NCBI GenBank assembly: GCA_001972305.1
Contig: BDDD01000024.1
Location: forward strand, 198,179-262,178
Direction: 5' to 3'
Source of the DNA: Cephalotus follicularis
Lineage: Eukaryota; Streptophyta; Magnoliopsida; Oxalidales; Cephalotaceae
Length of the DNA stretch: 64,000 nt
A program made the position numbers and the translations under genes. Below, piece by piece: positions 20,636-33,401 of the stretch (position 1 is the stretch's first letter; each line of letters starts with the position of its first letter). A model generated the notes under the pieces. The model was not told the DNA's origin. It made no database searches and saw nothing but the letters and a program-made list of their open reading frames with translations.

Positions 20636-23509
20636 TGTAATGACCCGAATTTCCAGTAAACATATTAATTATAGAAAGATGATTGCTATTGTGTAGTTGG
20701 CAAATATTTCAAGGGACCCGTAGTATGACCCTACGCTCCGGGGTTCGGGGGGCAGCGCCCCCGGAAGAAAATTTTAATTGGCTAAGTGATGAGAAGGAAA
20801 ACTGTCTAAAGAGCCGACAGTTCCACTTAAAGCGCCGACGCTTGGGTAGTGACGGTCGACGCTTTGACCCCTTCTATCTGCGCTTTAAACCAGTGCAAGG
20901 GTAAATTGGACAAAGCCCTCAAACCGTCGACGCTTAGGGATAAAGAGTTGACGCTTTGGGTGAAGGTCGATGTCCTAATTTTAAAAGTCGACGCGTTGAA
21001 GTTTAATGTGTCAGTTGACTTGGACGAAGACTTAAAGCGTTGACGCTTTGTAAGAAAGCGTCAGCGCTTTAGTCGGGATAGAGGTGAAAAAGCTCTGTAC
21101 AAGGCCTTAACCGTCGACGCTTAAAGGAAAAGAGTCGACGCTTTGCCCTGTGTCAGGTGCAAAATTCTAGCTTTTTACCCCAGTTCGGAGGAATTAAATG
21201 AATTGTAGGACACGTGTCAAGCAAGGGATGGATGAATTATGATATTTTGCTAATAAGGAGACTTTGACCCCAAGTCTTTACGGCATGTTCAAGACTAAGA
21301 ATACTTTGACCCCAAGTCTTTATGGCATGTGCAAGACTAAGAAGACTTTGACCCCAAGTCTTTATGACATGTGCAAGACTAAGGAGACTTTGACCCCAAG
21401 TCTTTATGGAATGTGCAAGACTAAGGAGATTTTGACCCCAAGTCTTTATGACATGTGCAAGACTAAGGAGACTTTGACCCCAAGTCTTGATGGCATGTGC
21501 AAGACTTTGCCTCCAAGTCTCCCTTTCCCTTTATATATGTGTGCCTTCTAAAGCTGAATAAAGGGATGCTTTCTGCTGATATTGAAGAGGGAGATTCGTG
21601 GGAGAGAAGGAGAGAAGGAGATCAAGTGAGGTAAGGAGATTCTATACCCATTTCATCAAAGTTATGCCTCTGTTTTGATTCAAAATTATGCAGCAGATAG
21701 TTTTATTGATATCTTTCTGAGTTCTTGATGAAATTTCAAATGGTTTAATGTTTTGAAAACCTCAAGATGTCTACTTTAACTTTTATGTTTTATGCATCTT
21801 GAGATTCTGTCGAATTCTTGATGAAAAACTATGTTTTCTTCTACTGCTCAGGTCCCGTTTTCAAAAGGAAACTGCAACTTAAAAAATTCATTTCAGCTTC
21901 GTTTCTCAATGTAATTTTATGATTTTTATCTCTGTGGATTCATTGAGATGTCTATTTTAACTTATATGTTTTAAGTTTTCTATGAAAATGACTGTTTCTA
22001 TACGAAATATGTATTTTAGAAAAGTTGTGCAAAACTGTTTTCTAAAGGTTTTTAAATTAATTACTCAAAGTGATGAGAACTGTTTTATGATTGTGAAATG
22101 AATGTTTTTACAAAAGAAACCAGTTTTGGAAAGGTTTTATGATGATGTTTTATGAATGCTTTGGGCTGATCACTCAAGGTATTAAGAAAGATTGTATGAA
22201 ATGATTTTATGAATGCATTTGAGTTAACTACTCAAATGAAGAGAAATGTTTTATGAATGCATGTGTTATGAATGCTTTGATCTGGTCACTCAAAGTATAA
22301 GAAATGTTTTATGAAATGTTTTACAAAATGAATTTATATGAACAACTACTGGATTGCGATCCAGTGAGGATTAATCTAGTAAAAGATTAATAAATGAACC
22401 GCCATTGGATTGCGATCTTCCAAGTGGAATGGAGCGAGATGCTCAATGATTAATAGAGCCGAGCGTGCTCACGGACATGCATGTGATGTAAGGATAGTAA
22501 TCGGGGAGTGCACAATGCCCCGGTGAAGCAATGTAAAAAGGGTTCGCAAAGGTTCACGACCACCAAGTTTTATAAAATGTTCTGTTTCATGATATATGAA
22601 CAGAAAAAGTGTTTTAAAGAAGTTTTCTTTCTAAATGTGAAGAAAATGATTTTATCGATGTTTTCAAGTGTGGCTGTGATACAAGCCAAAAGAAATTTTC
22701 AATGGAAAAATGTTTTTAATTGTTTTCAAGTATGCTGGTTATATATACCAGAAAATGTATGATTTTAGAAATGTTCCGGTATTATAAAACTAGAAAATGA
22801 TTTCCAAAGATATTTTGAAAAGTATGATGTTGAAACGTTTTGATATAAATTATCAAAAACAATGGATTTCGATAACGTTTTATGACTATGCTTCTTACTG
22901 GGCTCTTAAAAGCTCACTCCTTTCAATGTCTTGTTTTTAAATAAATCTTCCAGGAAATGTTGAACGTGAAGTTGTGATCTTTAGTGGAAGTTCGCGAAAG
23001 AAGAGTAAGGAATGAAAGTAGGATATGCTATGCAGCTATGCTTTAATGTCATGTGTTAATATTTTCCGCTGTGTAATTTTTTACGATAGACGATGTATAG
23101 TTGTGAACGTATAGAATCGAATGCTATAGTTAAGATGATATCAATAGTTATTGAACATACTCGAGTGTATGAGATGTTAATGGAAAAAGGCGAGTATATG
23201 ATTATTTGATGATGTGATAAGATTACGTTATTCCGCTGTGTAAGGTTACATGATTAGTGATGTACAAATGTAAACATGATAATGAGAATATGACATTTTG
23301 AAATTGGTGTTTGAAAGATGTAAGCATATGTGATACTGTGAAGTTATTGAGTAATAATGTTAGGTTTTAAATCTAAGCCAAGATTTTATGATATGAAATG
23401 GATCGTTAAATGATTAAACGATTTGATGATTAAGGTTTCACCCAACGTAACGCACCGATCTTTGGAGTTCGCTTTGAGCTTAAAGTGGACTCGGGTCGGG
23501 GGCGCTACA
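20636..23509 (+). mobile_element. Complete gypsy LTR (2.87 kb)
   Basis: It starts TGTAATGACCCG after the tract GTAAGGAGGGTAGA and ends GGGGGCGCTACA just before the primer-binding site. GTCGACGCTTTG-type motifs fill 20815-21145, then a 42-bp tandem repeat (21261-21520), then TATATA at 21532-21537. The copy at 26865-29155 matches from the repeat onward with only scattered differences. Confidence 0.9.
21261..21520. repeat. 42-bp tandem repeat just upstream of the LTR TATA box
   Basis: Six copies start at 21261, 21303, 21345, 21387, 21429 and 21471, followed by a partial one. Each contains AGACTTTGACCCCAAGTCT, with AGACTT and AAGTCT as an inverted pair. Because 42 is divisible by three, the array reads as an open 14-residue repeat (for example MCKTKETLTPSLYG) by arithmetic; I do not call a protein. 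Confidence 0.95.
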
Positions 23510-26500
23510 AGAATGGTATCAGAGAGATTTTGGTGACTAGTACTCATTACAGTAATGGTATTAGAGAGATTTTATCAGAGAGTTTGATATTATTATGGAA
23601 TATGAAGAGTTTGATATTATTATGGAATATGAAGAGTTTGATATTATTATTGAATATGAAGAGTTTGATATTATTATATCAGAGAGTTGATTTTGTTATA
23701 ATTGAGGATATAAGATGTGTGAAAATATTTTCCGATCTGATTTCTTAGATTTCATTAAAGATTGAGTCAGATTATTTGGAGACTAGTATAAGATTTAATC
23801 ACTAGGAATGAGGAACTTCGAGAGGAGAAATAAATTTAAGAAGGATCCTAGCAATGAGCCGAGATGAATTTCATAGTCGCAGATGTCAAATGAAGGAAAT
23901 GTATAAGTGTAAATTAGCAAGGAAGGGTGAGTGCTTTAGAGAAGCTAAGCTAAAGTATGAATGTTCTTTTGAGGTTTATTTGGAAATGAATGGAATAGTT
24001 ATACGAGAAGTTAGCGAAAACTTGCTAATAATGTTAAGGAGTAATTGAGAAGAGATACCCAATGATGACGAGTCTAGCAATGATGACTAGAATGATTATG
24101 ATGAAGTTTTATGTACGAAATGAATAGTGAATGTAAAATATGTGCAAAGAGGTGTAGATGTTAGTTCCTTGTAAGGTCTTGAATAGAATCGTCTAAGGTT
24201 AAGGGCTAACTCGTAAGTTAAAGATATGACCGACTTATGACGAAGTCGCGGTCAAAGAAGAAACGTACCGGTCAATGAAGGAGAACAGTTTGCAAGACAA
24301 CATCCGAAAGCATTTTCAGAGTGACAGATCCTATGGAGACCGAAGTATGGATCCAAGGGAAGGAAAAGATCTTCAAAGAGATGGATTGTATCGATCGTCA
24401 GAAGGAAGAGTTTCCGTTCGACAAAATAGAAGGAGAAGCATATCGATGGTGGGACATGATCGAAATGACGAAGATACATCGGGAGATAGCAACGATGACG
24501 TGGGAAAAGTTTAAGGAAATATTTATGTACAAATATTTTCCTTAGCCGATGAAATATAAAATGGAAGAGGACTTTCTTTGATTGGAAGAAGGTAAGTCCG
24601 AATCGATAGCTCAATACAAGGCAAAGTTGAGAGGTTGCCTCGATATGCGGCTCACATGGTGTCAACAGAGCAAAGAAGAACGAATAAGTTTCGCAAGGGT
24701 TGAAAACCCGATGTTTGTTGATAGCATAGAATATTCAAACCTACGAAGCGGTGTTGATGGATGCAATAATCCGAAATACCAGCAAAAGTGAAAGGATCAA
24801 GGACAAAGAAAGATGAAAGTAGGCGAATCCTCTAGCTACAGTAGTAAGAAAGGAAGGTCTAATGGAGAAAGAGAGAATGGAGTTCTATAACTCAGAGCAT
24901 CAGTTAGTACATACGCCATAAAAGCTAAAGATGTGAAAGAATTCTAAGGACGTTGTGACAAGCATGGATTGACTTTCGGCGAATCATGTTTTTGTTGGTT
25001 GGTATAAGAAGGATGAGTTTCGATAACCAATCAATCGAAGTTTGGTTACCGAAGTACAAAAGTCAGTAAACCCCTAAGTTTCGTATCAGCAATCCAGACT
25101 GGACAATTGTTGAAAAGCGGCTGGGAAGGTTACCTTGCTTAGGTGGTGAACACTATGGAAGAAAGGATGAAGATGGGAGATGTTCACATGGTTAAGGATT
25201 TTATGGATGTGTTTCCTGAAGATAACCAGACATACCACTTGATCGAGAGATAAAGTTTGCAATGGATTTAGTAACCAGGACGACTCCGATTTCAAAGGGT
25301 CCCTATCGTGTGGCGCGGACCAAGTTAAAAGGATTAAAGAATCGGTTGCAAGAGCTTTTGGATAAAGGATTTTTCTGACATAGTGCAATGCACCGATGTT
25401 GTTTATAAGGAAGAAAGATGGGACAATGAGATTTTGTATCCATTGTCAAGGATCGATGATCTGTTTGATCAGTTTCAGAAGGCTCGATATTTCTTAAGGT
25501 TTGACCTTGGATCAGGTTATCATTAAGTAAAGGTCAAGAAGTGGGATGTACCGAAAACTGCTTTTCGGACAAGATATGGACACCTCGAGTTTTGGTAATG
25601 TCATTTGGATTGACAAATACTCCAACTGCTTTTATGGAGTTGATGAAGAGAGTGTTCAACAATTGTTGGGCCATGTAATTTCAAAATGAGTTATTTTAAT
25701 TGTCCCTGATAAGACTATGACAATAAAGGAATGGTAAAGACCAATGTTGAAAGCTGAAATATGAAGTTTTCTTTGATTGATATGCTACTACCGAAGGTTT
25801 ATTTAAAGTTCATCTCGCATTGCGAACCCTCATACAAGGGTGACAAGGAAGAATGTTAAGTTCGAATGGTCTGATCAATGCGAAGAGAGTTTCTTGGAGT
25901 CCTAAGGATTATGAGTGTACCATCCAGGAAAAGAGAATGTCTTGGCGGATATTTTGAGCCATAGGAGCATAAAGGTTTTGACAGTAATGATTATCACACA
26001 AGAGAAGTTATTAAGGGATTTCCAAAGTTTGAACTTGGAAGTTAGAAAGTAAGGAGAAATAGCATTCTTATCTCAAGTTGTAGTTTGACTGTCTTTAGTT
26101 GAACGAATCAAGTAGTGTTAGTTTGATGATCCGAAGTTTAAAGAAGATAACGGGCAGAGATGTTGAATGTCTATATATCGGGAGAAAACGAACGTCGTGA
26201 CAGCTATTTTAAGTCACGAGAGCGTGGGAAAGTTGGCAACGATGAGTTCCACACAAGAGGAGTTATCAAGGTATTTTAAAAGGTTGAGTTTTGAACTTAA
26301 AAGGAAAAGAGAAGAAGATTAATTATGTCAAGTCATATCTCAACCATCTTTAGTGAAAAGAGTTAAGATGCACCAAGTTGATGATTCGGATGCTTAAGAA
26401 ATAGCAGACAAAGAAATTGAACGTTTATATATTGGGAGAAGGCAAAGAGAAAGGAAATTGTTGGAAACAGAAATGGTACAAAGAACAATTGAGAAAGTAA

Positions 26501-26864
26501 GGAATCACCTACTAGTAGCCAAAGTGAATAAAAGAGCTATGCGGATAAGAGACAAAAAGAGTTACAATTGAAAGTGAGAGATCTTGTTTTGCCTTAGAAA
26601 GAAGATTATGTTTCTCTTGAAGGTATTGCCTTGGAAAGAGTAAAGAGAATTGACAAAAGGGAAAACATAGTACGTAATACATTGGACTATTGGAGATTTT
26701 GGGATTCTAAAAATCAAGTTCTATGAACCAAGACGATTCCATTAGTGGAAGTGTTGTGAAGGAATAATGAAGTCTACGAAGCCACTTGGTTATTGGAGGA
26801 AGTAGTGAGATATAAGTACCCTCATCTTTTGAGTATAAGGTATAACAAATTTTGAGGACAAAAT
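23510..26864 (+). mobile_element. Decayed gypsy internal region
   Basis: It opens with AATGGTATCAGAGAG. From 23575 a ~27-bp unit (AGAGTTTGATATTATTATGG) is repeated about four times. Gag- and pol-like words are scattered on the plus strand, but no long frame survives. Bases 23700-24300 and 25700-26500 hold nothing more specific that I can name. Confidence 0.7.
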
Positions 26865-29155
26865 GGCATGTTCAAGACTAAGAATACTTTGACCCCAAGT
26901 CTTTATGGCATGTGCAAGACTAAGAAGACTTTGACCCCAAGTCTTTATGACATGTGCAAGACTAAGGAGACTTTGACCCCAAGTCTTTATGGAATGTGCA
27001 AGACTAAGGAGATTTTGACCCCAAGTCTTTATGACATGTGCAAGACTAAGGAGACTTTGACCCCAAGTCTTGATGGCATGTGCAAGACTTTGCCTCCAAG
27101 TCTCCCTTTCCCTTTATATATGTGTGCCTTCTAAAGCTGAATAAAGGGATGCTTTCTACTGATATTGAAGAGGGAGATTCGTGGGAGAGAAGGAGAGAAG
27201 GAGATCAAGTGAGGTAAGGAGATTCTATACCCATTTAATAAAAGTTATACCTCTGTTTTGATTCAAAATTATGCAGCAGATAGTTTTATTGATATCTTAC
27301 TGAGTTCTTGATGAAATTTCAAATGGTTTAATATTTTGAAAACCTCAAGATGTCTACTTTAACTTTTATGTTTTATGAATCTTGAGATTCTATCGAATTC
27401 TTAATGAAAAACTATGTTTTCTTCTACTGCTAAAGTCCCGTTTTCAAAAGGAAACTGCAACTTAAAAAATTCATTTCAGCTTCGTTTCTCAATGTAATTT
27501 TATGATTTTTATCTCTGTAGATTCATTGAGATGTATATTTTAACTTATATGTTTTAAGTTTTCTATGAAAATGACTGTTTCTATACGAAATATGTATTTT
27601 AGAAAAGTTGTGCAAAACTGTTTTCTAAAGGTTTTTAAATTAATTACTCAAAGTGATGAGAAATGTTTTATGATTGTGAAATGAATGTTTTTACAAAAGA
27701 AACCAGTTTTGAAAAGGTTTTATGATAATGTTTTATGAATGCTTTGGGCTGATCACTCAAGGTATTAAGAAAGATTGTATGAAATGATTTTATGAATGCA
27801 TTTGAGTTAACTACTCAAATGAAGAGAAATGTTTTATGAAGAGAAATGTTTTATGAATGCATGTGTTATGAATGCTTTGAGCTGGTCACTCAAAGTATAA
27901 GAATTGTTTTATGAAATGTTTTACAAAATGAATTTATATGAACAACTACTGGATTGCGATCCAGTGAGGATTAATCTAGTAAAAGATTAATAAATGAACC
28001 GCCCTTGGATTGCGATCTTCCAAGTGGAATGGAGCGAGATGCTCAATGATTAATAGAGCCGAGCGTGCTCACAGACATGCATGTGATGTAAGGATAGTAA
28101 TCGGGGAGTGCACAATGCCCCGGTAAGCAATGTAAAAAGGGTTCGCAAAGGTTCACGACCACCAAGTTTTATAAAATGTTCTGTTTCATGGTATATGAAC
28201 AGAAAAAGTGTTTTAAAGATGTTTTCTTTCTAAATGTGAAGAAAATGATTTTATCGATGTTTTCAAGTGTGGCTGTGATACAAGCCAAAAGAAATTTTGA
28301 ATGGAAAAATGTTTTTAATTGTTTTCAAGTATGCTGGTTATATATACCAGAAAATGTATGATTTTAGAAATGTTCCGGTTTTATAAAACTAGAAAATGAG
28401 TTCCAAAGATATTTTGAAAAGTATGATGTTGAAACGTTTTGATATAAATTATCAAAAACAATGGGCTCTTAAAATGTATCATTTTACAAATGTTCCGGTT
28501 TTAACACATGGATTTCGATAACGTTTTATGACTATGCTTCTTACTGGGCTCTTAAAAGCTCACTCCTTTCAATGTCTTGTTTTTAAATAAATCTTCCAGG
28601 AAAAGTTGAACGTGAAGTTGAGAACTTTAGTGGAAGTTCGCAAAAGAAGAGTAAGGAATGAAAGTAGGATATGCTATGCAGCTATGTTTTAATGTCATGT
28701 GTTAATATTTTCAGCTGTGTAATATTTTAAGATAGACGATGTATAAATGTGAACGTATAGAATCGAATGCTATAGTTAAGATGATATCAATAGTTATTGA
28801 ACATACTAGAGTGTATGAGATGTAAATGGAAAAAGGCGAGTATATGATTATTTAATGAAGTGATAAGATTACATTATTCCGCTGTGTAAGGTTACATGAT
28901 TAGTGATGTACAAATGTAAACATGATAATGAGAATATGACATTTTGAAATTGGTGTTTGAAAGATGTAAGCATATGTGATCCTGTGAAGTTATTGAGTAA
29001 TAATGTTAGGTTTTAAATCTAAGCCAAGATTTTATGATATGAAATGGATCGTTAAATGATTAAACGATTTGATGATTAAGGTTTCACCCAACGTAACGTA
29101 CCGATCTTTGGAGTTCGCTTTGAGCTTAAAGTGGACTCGGGTCGGGGGCGCTACA
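26865..29155 (+). mobile_element. Second gypsy LTR of the pair, shorter
   Basis: It matches the LTR at 20636-23509 from the 42-bp repeat to the CTACA end, and includes its own repeat array (to about 27103) and TATATA (27115-27120). Differences are few, so the two LTRs separated fairly recently. It abuts Athila LTR sequence at 29156. Confidence 0.9.
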
Positions 29156-29900
29156 ATAACAATCTAGGCTTTGTTCTTCCCCAAAACCTTGAAAAGTTTA
29201 GCTACTAAACATTGTGAAACAAAACTAAAATTGATAAAGAAAAATAGGGTTTCTACCAGCCTCCCCACACACTCTTCCTAATTTGGCCTGCATTACATTG
29301 CATTTATACTATAAAACTGATCAAAAATGGAAATAAGTCAATCCTAATTACAAAATCTGGCATAAAATCTAACTTTATATTTCTGTTGCAGAAGAAGACG
29401 TCGACGCCTCTGGTTGGAAGTCGACGTCTTTTGTAAAGAATTGCGTTTCGCTGAGATGCGCGTAATGGACGTCGATCCCTATGATGAAAGACGTCGATGC
29501 ATTTTGATCCAAAAGTTACAGGTCGAATTTGCACAAAGACGTCGATCTGTTTGATGAAAGACATCGATGCCTTTTTCATAGCTCTTGAAGATAAGTTGCA
29601 ATTTCCAGAAAGAACATCGATCCACAACAAAAGACATCGATGCATTTAATGCAAACCCAGAAAAGACGTCGATCCCTGTGAAAGACATCGACGCGTTTTG
29701 TTCTGTATCTGCAGAATTTGTCAATTCTTCAATCTGTACTCTTTCAAGCTCTAATTTGCACAACTTTGGGTAGTATTCTTGCACTTTGGTCCTTTTGCAC
29801 TTGTACCTGAAAATCAATATAACACAACCAAAGTAGTCTATTCCAAGCATAAAAATATTACAAATAGATCATTAAAAACAAAACATTTTTATGCTAAACA
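29156..29900 (-). mobile_element. Athila 3' LTR, proximal piece
   Basis: It matches 36619-37350 of the other LTR and ends ATGCTAAACA (start TGTTTAGCAT on the minus strand) next to a PPT. A TATA-like box is near 29300-29312, with the GTCGAC/ATCGAT array (29397-29705) upstream of it. Confidence 0.9.
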
Positions 29901-29940
29901 AATACCCCCATACTTAAACTTTGCTTGTCCTCGAGCAAAC
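29901..29940 (-). other. Athila PPT with adjacent hairpin
   Basis: On the minus strand a TATGGGGGTATT tract touches the LTR start. Just 5' of it are TTTGCT and AGCAAA (29920-29925 and 29934-29939 on the plus strand), forming a 6-bp stem around the GAGGACAA word. Confidence 0.75.
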
Positions 29941-30193
29941 AAAATAGAAAGTAAAAACCAGAAAACACATGCAAACACAAAAAGAAAAACTAAATGCACA
30001 CATAAGAACATAAACAAAAACCTAACTCACTTTCGTAGGAATCACGATTGCATTTAGCTTATGCAACAAGCCGTTAAACTCCTAGGTGGCCCTAGTGGAC
30101 GAGTTTGGTCTTGTGAGTGTTTTCCAGTGAATAAACACACAAAATTCAGTTCATCAAAACTTTGAAAACAGGTAAAATGTATCTATACTAAAA

Positions 30194-30458
30194 NNNNNNN
30201 NNNNNNNNNNNNNNNNNNNNNNNNNNNNNNNNNNNNNNNNNNNNNNNNNNNNNNNNNNNNNNNNNNNNNNNNNNNNNNNNNNNNNNNNNNNNNNNNNNNN
30301 NNNNNNNNNNNNNNNNNNNNNNNNNNNNNNNNNNNNNNNNNNNNNNNNNNNNNNNNNNNNNNNNNNNNNNNNNNNNNNNNNNNNNNNNNNNNNNNNNNNN
30401 NNNNNNNNNNNNNNNNNNNNNNNNNNNNNNNNNNNNNNNNNNNNNNNNNNNNNNNNNN
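30194..30458. other. Assembly gap (265 N)
   Basis: The run of N is directly visible. It falls between integrase and the 3' LTR of the Athila, so any residual env-like sequence there is unknown. Confidence 1.
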
Positions 30459-30495
30459 CCCCCCCATACTGAAATCTTGCATTGTCCTCAATGCA
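30459..30495 (-). other. Second PPT-like tract with hairpin in Athila
   Basis: On the minus strand a 7-bp perfect stem TGCATTG/CAATGCA (30478-30484 and 30489-30495) surrounds AGGA. It is followed by AAGATTTCAGTATGGGGGGG, the same layout as the PPT at 29901-29940. It sits at the 3' side of integrase and may be an internal (central) polypurine tract. Confidence 0.6.
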
Positions 30496-30594
30496 CTAGA
30501 AACAAACTAAAGAAAAGAAAAATACATTATCACACAAATATAAGAAACAATGCAATAAAATAAAGAACAAAGGGGTAGGGTTTACTGAATATCA

Positions 30595-31420
30595 TCATGG
30601 AGGCTCATAAAGAGGCTCATGCAAGTCCATGGCCTCTTTCATTGGTGCAGCCGGAATCTCTAAAAATTTCTTCATTCGCTGTCCATTTACCTTGAACACA
30701 TCTTCAGTACCTGGCTTACATATCTCCAAAACACCAAGTGAGAAAACATTTTTAATAATATAAGGGCCATCCCAACGAGACCTCAATTTTCCAGGAAACA
30801 AATGTAAACGTGAATTATATAAAAGAACCTTGTCGCCTACTTCAAAATTTTTCCGCAAAATCCGCGCATCATGAAAGGCTTTGGTCTTTTCTTTGGAAAT
30901 CTTTGCATTGTCATATGCGTCATTTCGAATTTCTTCTAACTCAGATAATTGAAGAGCACGATAACTACTCGCAATGGAACGATCAAAATTAAATTGCCTA
31001 ATGGACCAAAATGCTCGATGTTTTAACTCCACAAGAAGATGACAAGCTTTACCATACACAAGATGGTAGGGAGATTGACCAAGGTCAGTTTTGAAAGCGA
31101 TTCGATAAGCCCATAAAGCATCCACAAGTCGCGTGGACCAATCCTTTCTATTGGGGTTGACTGTTTTTTCGAGAATTTGCTTGATTTGGCGATTAGATAC
31201 CTCAACTTGCCCACTTGTTTGGGGATGATATGGTGTGGCGAGCTTGTGAGTGATCCCATACCTTTTCATAAAGGGCTTGAAATGAACGATTGCAAAAATG
31301 AGTACCTCTATCACTGATAATGGCACGTGGGGTGCCAAAAGGAGAAAAAATAGGTCCCTTGAGAAATTTAACAACGACGGATTTGCCATTGGTTTGACAA
31401 GGAATCACCTCAATCCACTT
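30595..31420 (-). mobile_element. Athila integrase region
   Basis: The frame at 30595-31389 includes the retroviral-type integrase core ([11 protein letters not shown] in an overlapping frame and [20 protein letters not shown]), then [35 protein letters not shown]. It ends with the [21 protein letters not shown]-type C-terminal domain. The Athila-type GKACHLPVE-like motif supports the family. The coding sequence is not continuous with pol. Confidence 0.85.
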
Positions 31421-33311
31421 TCAAACATAATCAACAGCTAGAAGAATGTATAAGTTCCCAAATGAATTGGGAAATGGACCCATAAAATCAATACCCCAAA
31501 CATCAAAGATCTCAATCGTCAAAATCGGTGTCAAAGGCATCATATTTCGTTTCGTCACACGGCCTAAATCTTGACACGAAGCACAAGCCTTACAACACTG
31601 AAATGCATCTTTAAAAATAGTCGACCAATAGAAACCACATTGTAAAACCTTAGCCGTTGTCTTGGTCGGGCCGAAATCACCACCACATGCTTGATCATGA
31701 CAAAAAGATAGAACTGAACGATGCTCATGATCAGGAACACATCGTCGCAAAATTAAATCCGGACATGCTTTAAAAAGATAAGGATCATCCCAATAAAAAT
31801 GTTTTGCTTGGGACAGAAACCTATGCCTAACTTGAGCGGACCATTCTGAGGGCACACTCCCCGTAACAAGATAATTCACTATGTCTGCATACCATGGTTC
31901 GCTCTCAACGCGCATAATCTGCTCATCAGGAAAACTTTCATTAATCAGACCATGGACCTCGGGTGTATTGGAAAGTCGGGATAGATGGTCGGCTACCAAA
32001 TTCTCAGTTCCTTTCTTGTCTCGAATTTCAACATCAAATTCTTGAAGGAGCAGAACCCACCTGATAAGACGCGCTTTTGCATCCTTTTTACTCATGAGAT
32101 GCCGAATCACAGCATGATTAGTATACATGATGACATGTGATCCTAAAAGATATGAACGGAATTTCTCAAGTGCAAAGACCACAGCTAAAAATTCCTTCTC
32201 AGTGGTCGTGTAATTCAATTGCGCATCGGAAAGGGTCCTACTTGCATAATAAATGACATGAGGTTGTTTATTCATTCTTTGACCAATAACAGCTCCAATG
32301 GCACTATCGGAAGCGTCGCACATGATCTCAAAAGGCTCAGTCCAAATTGGTGCCTGAATGATAGGAGCGGAAGTGAGCTCCTTCTTTAAGCGGTTAAATG
32401 CTACAAGGCATTCATCAGAGAAAACAAAATCTTGATCTTGCAGAGCGAAGGGAATTTGATTGTATCCGGAGTATCCATCTAGAAACCAATAATATTCATG
32501 ACCAGCTAACCTATCTAGCATTTAATCGATAAATGGAAGTGGAAAATGATCCTTCCAAGTTGCTGTATACAATTTTCGGTAGTCAATGCACACCCTCCAT
32601 CCAGTTTGAATTTTTGTAAGAAGTAAATCATCGGTGGAGGATTGCACTACCGTTACTCCGGATTTCTTTGGGACAACGTGGACTGGACTCACCCATTGAC
32701 TATCCAAAATGGGATAAATGATCCCATTGTCCAGCCACTTCAAGATTTCTTTTTGTGTGGCCTCTTTCATCAAGGGATTTGTTCTTTGCTGAGGTTCTCT
32801 AGAAGGTTTGGATCCTTCTATGAGATTTATACGATGATCGTAAATGGAAGGGCTAATTCCTTTGATGTCAGCCATCGTCCAACCAATTGCCTCTTTATTT
32901 TTTTTTGAGTAGGTCAATAACCTCCTCTTCCTGACTGGGAGTAAGATCTGATGAAATAATAACAGGAAGAGTTTGGTTTTCACCGAGAAATGAGTATTTC
33001 AATGTAGAGGGCAATTCTTTAAGTTCAAGTTTAGGAGGCTCCTCAATTGATGGTTTAGGCAAGGATGTGGACAAGGGGCCCACTGGCTCTAATGGTTGCA
33101 TACTAAACGCGTCAACGAAATCACCTCCATCGACATCCTCTAAATCCCGCATGTAATCATTAAAATTTCCATCAAAATCAATGTCGAAGTGTGTATCAAT
33201 ATAATCGAGAAATGCATGGATTGCATTCAATTCATCAAAATCGGCAGAATGCTTACCCAATCGGAAAACATTAAAATCCACGGATGTATTTCCGAAGCTT
33301 AATTTCATCAA
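31421..33311 (-). mobile_element. Athila RT, RNase H and integrase zinc-finger region
   Basis: RT N-terminal sequence ([29 protein letters not shown]) lies at 32522-32983, and the RNase H segment and HHCC-type integrase N-terminus ([34 protein letters not shown]) at 31421-32521. Similarity to the pol fragment at 638-2586 is high. It is incomplete relative to that fragment and broken in a few places. Confidence 0.9.
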
Positions 33312-33401
33312 CCCGTTTCGACAATTGATTAACGCATTACTTGTTGCCAGGAAAGGTCTACCAAGGATAACTGGAATTTGATCATTTAAGTTTGCAACAG
33401 G

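Larger units (their letters stand above)
20521..29155 (+). mobile_element. Ty3/gypsy structure: internal end - LTR - internal region - LTR
   Basis: Bases 20521-20635 are the 3' end of an internal region with its PPT, followed by a complete LTR (20636-23509). A tRNA-iMet-type primer site TGGTATCAGAG (23514-23524), a decayed internal region (to 26864) and a second, shorter LTR (26865-29155) complete it. Bases 20521-20615 and 26766-26864 are near-identical, so the middle LTR serves two internal regions: as 3' LTR for one and 5' LTR for the other. The coding part is heavily decayed. Gag-like sequence (WWDMIEM, WEKFKEIFMYKYFP) is at 24321-24545, RT-like stretches at about 25.4-25.7 kb and an integrase-end-like stretch near 26.5 kb. 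It is a fossil with many breaks. Confidence 0.85.

Noticed and set aside
21261-21551. 42-bp repeats as a CRISPR array or as a repeat protein
   Set aside because: Units are contiguous with no unique spacers, lie in a plant LTR upstream of TATA, and the open frame follows from 42 being divisible by three.
23514-23524. TGGTATCAGAG and similar sites as tRNA gene pieces
   Set aside because: They are primer-binding sites directly after LTRs; no tRNA cloverleaf surrounds them.
29304-29850. Frames of 110-150 residues in the Athila LTRs as genes
   Set aside because: They are reading frames through the GTCGAC/ATCGAT arrays and reappear in each LTR copy without domain content.
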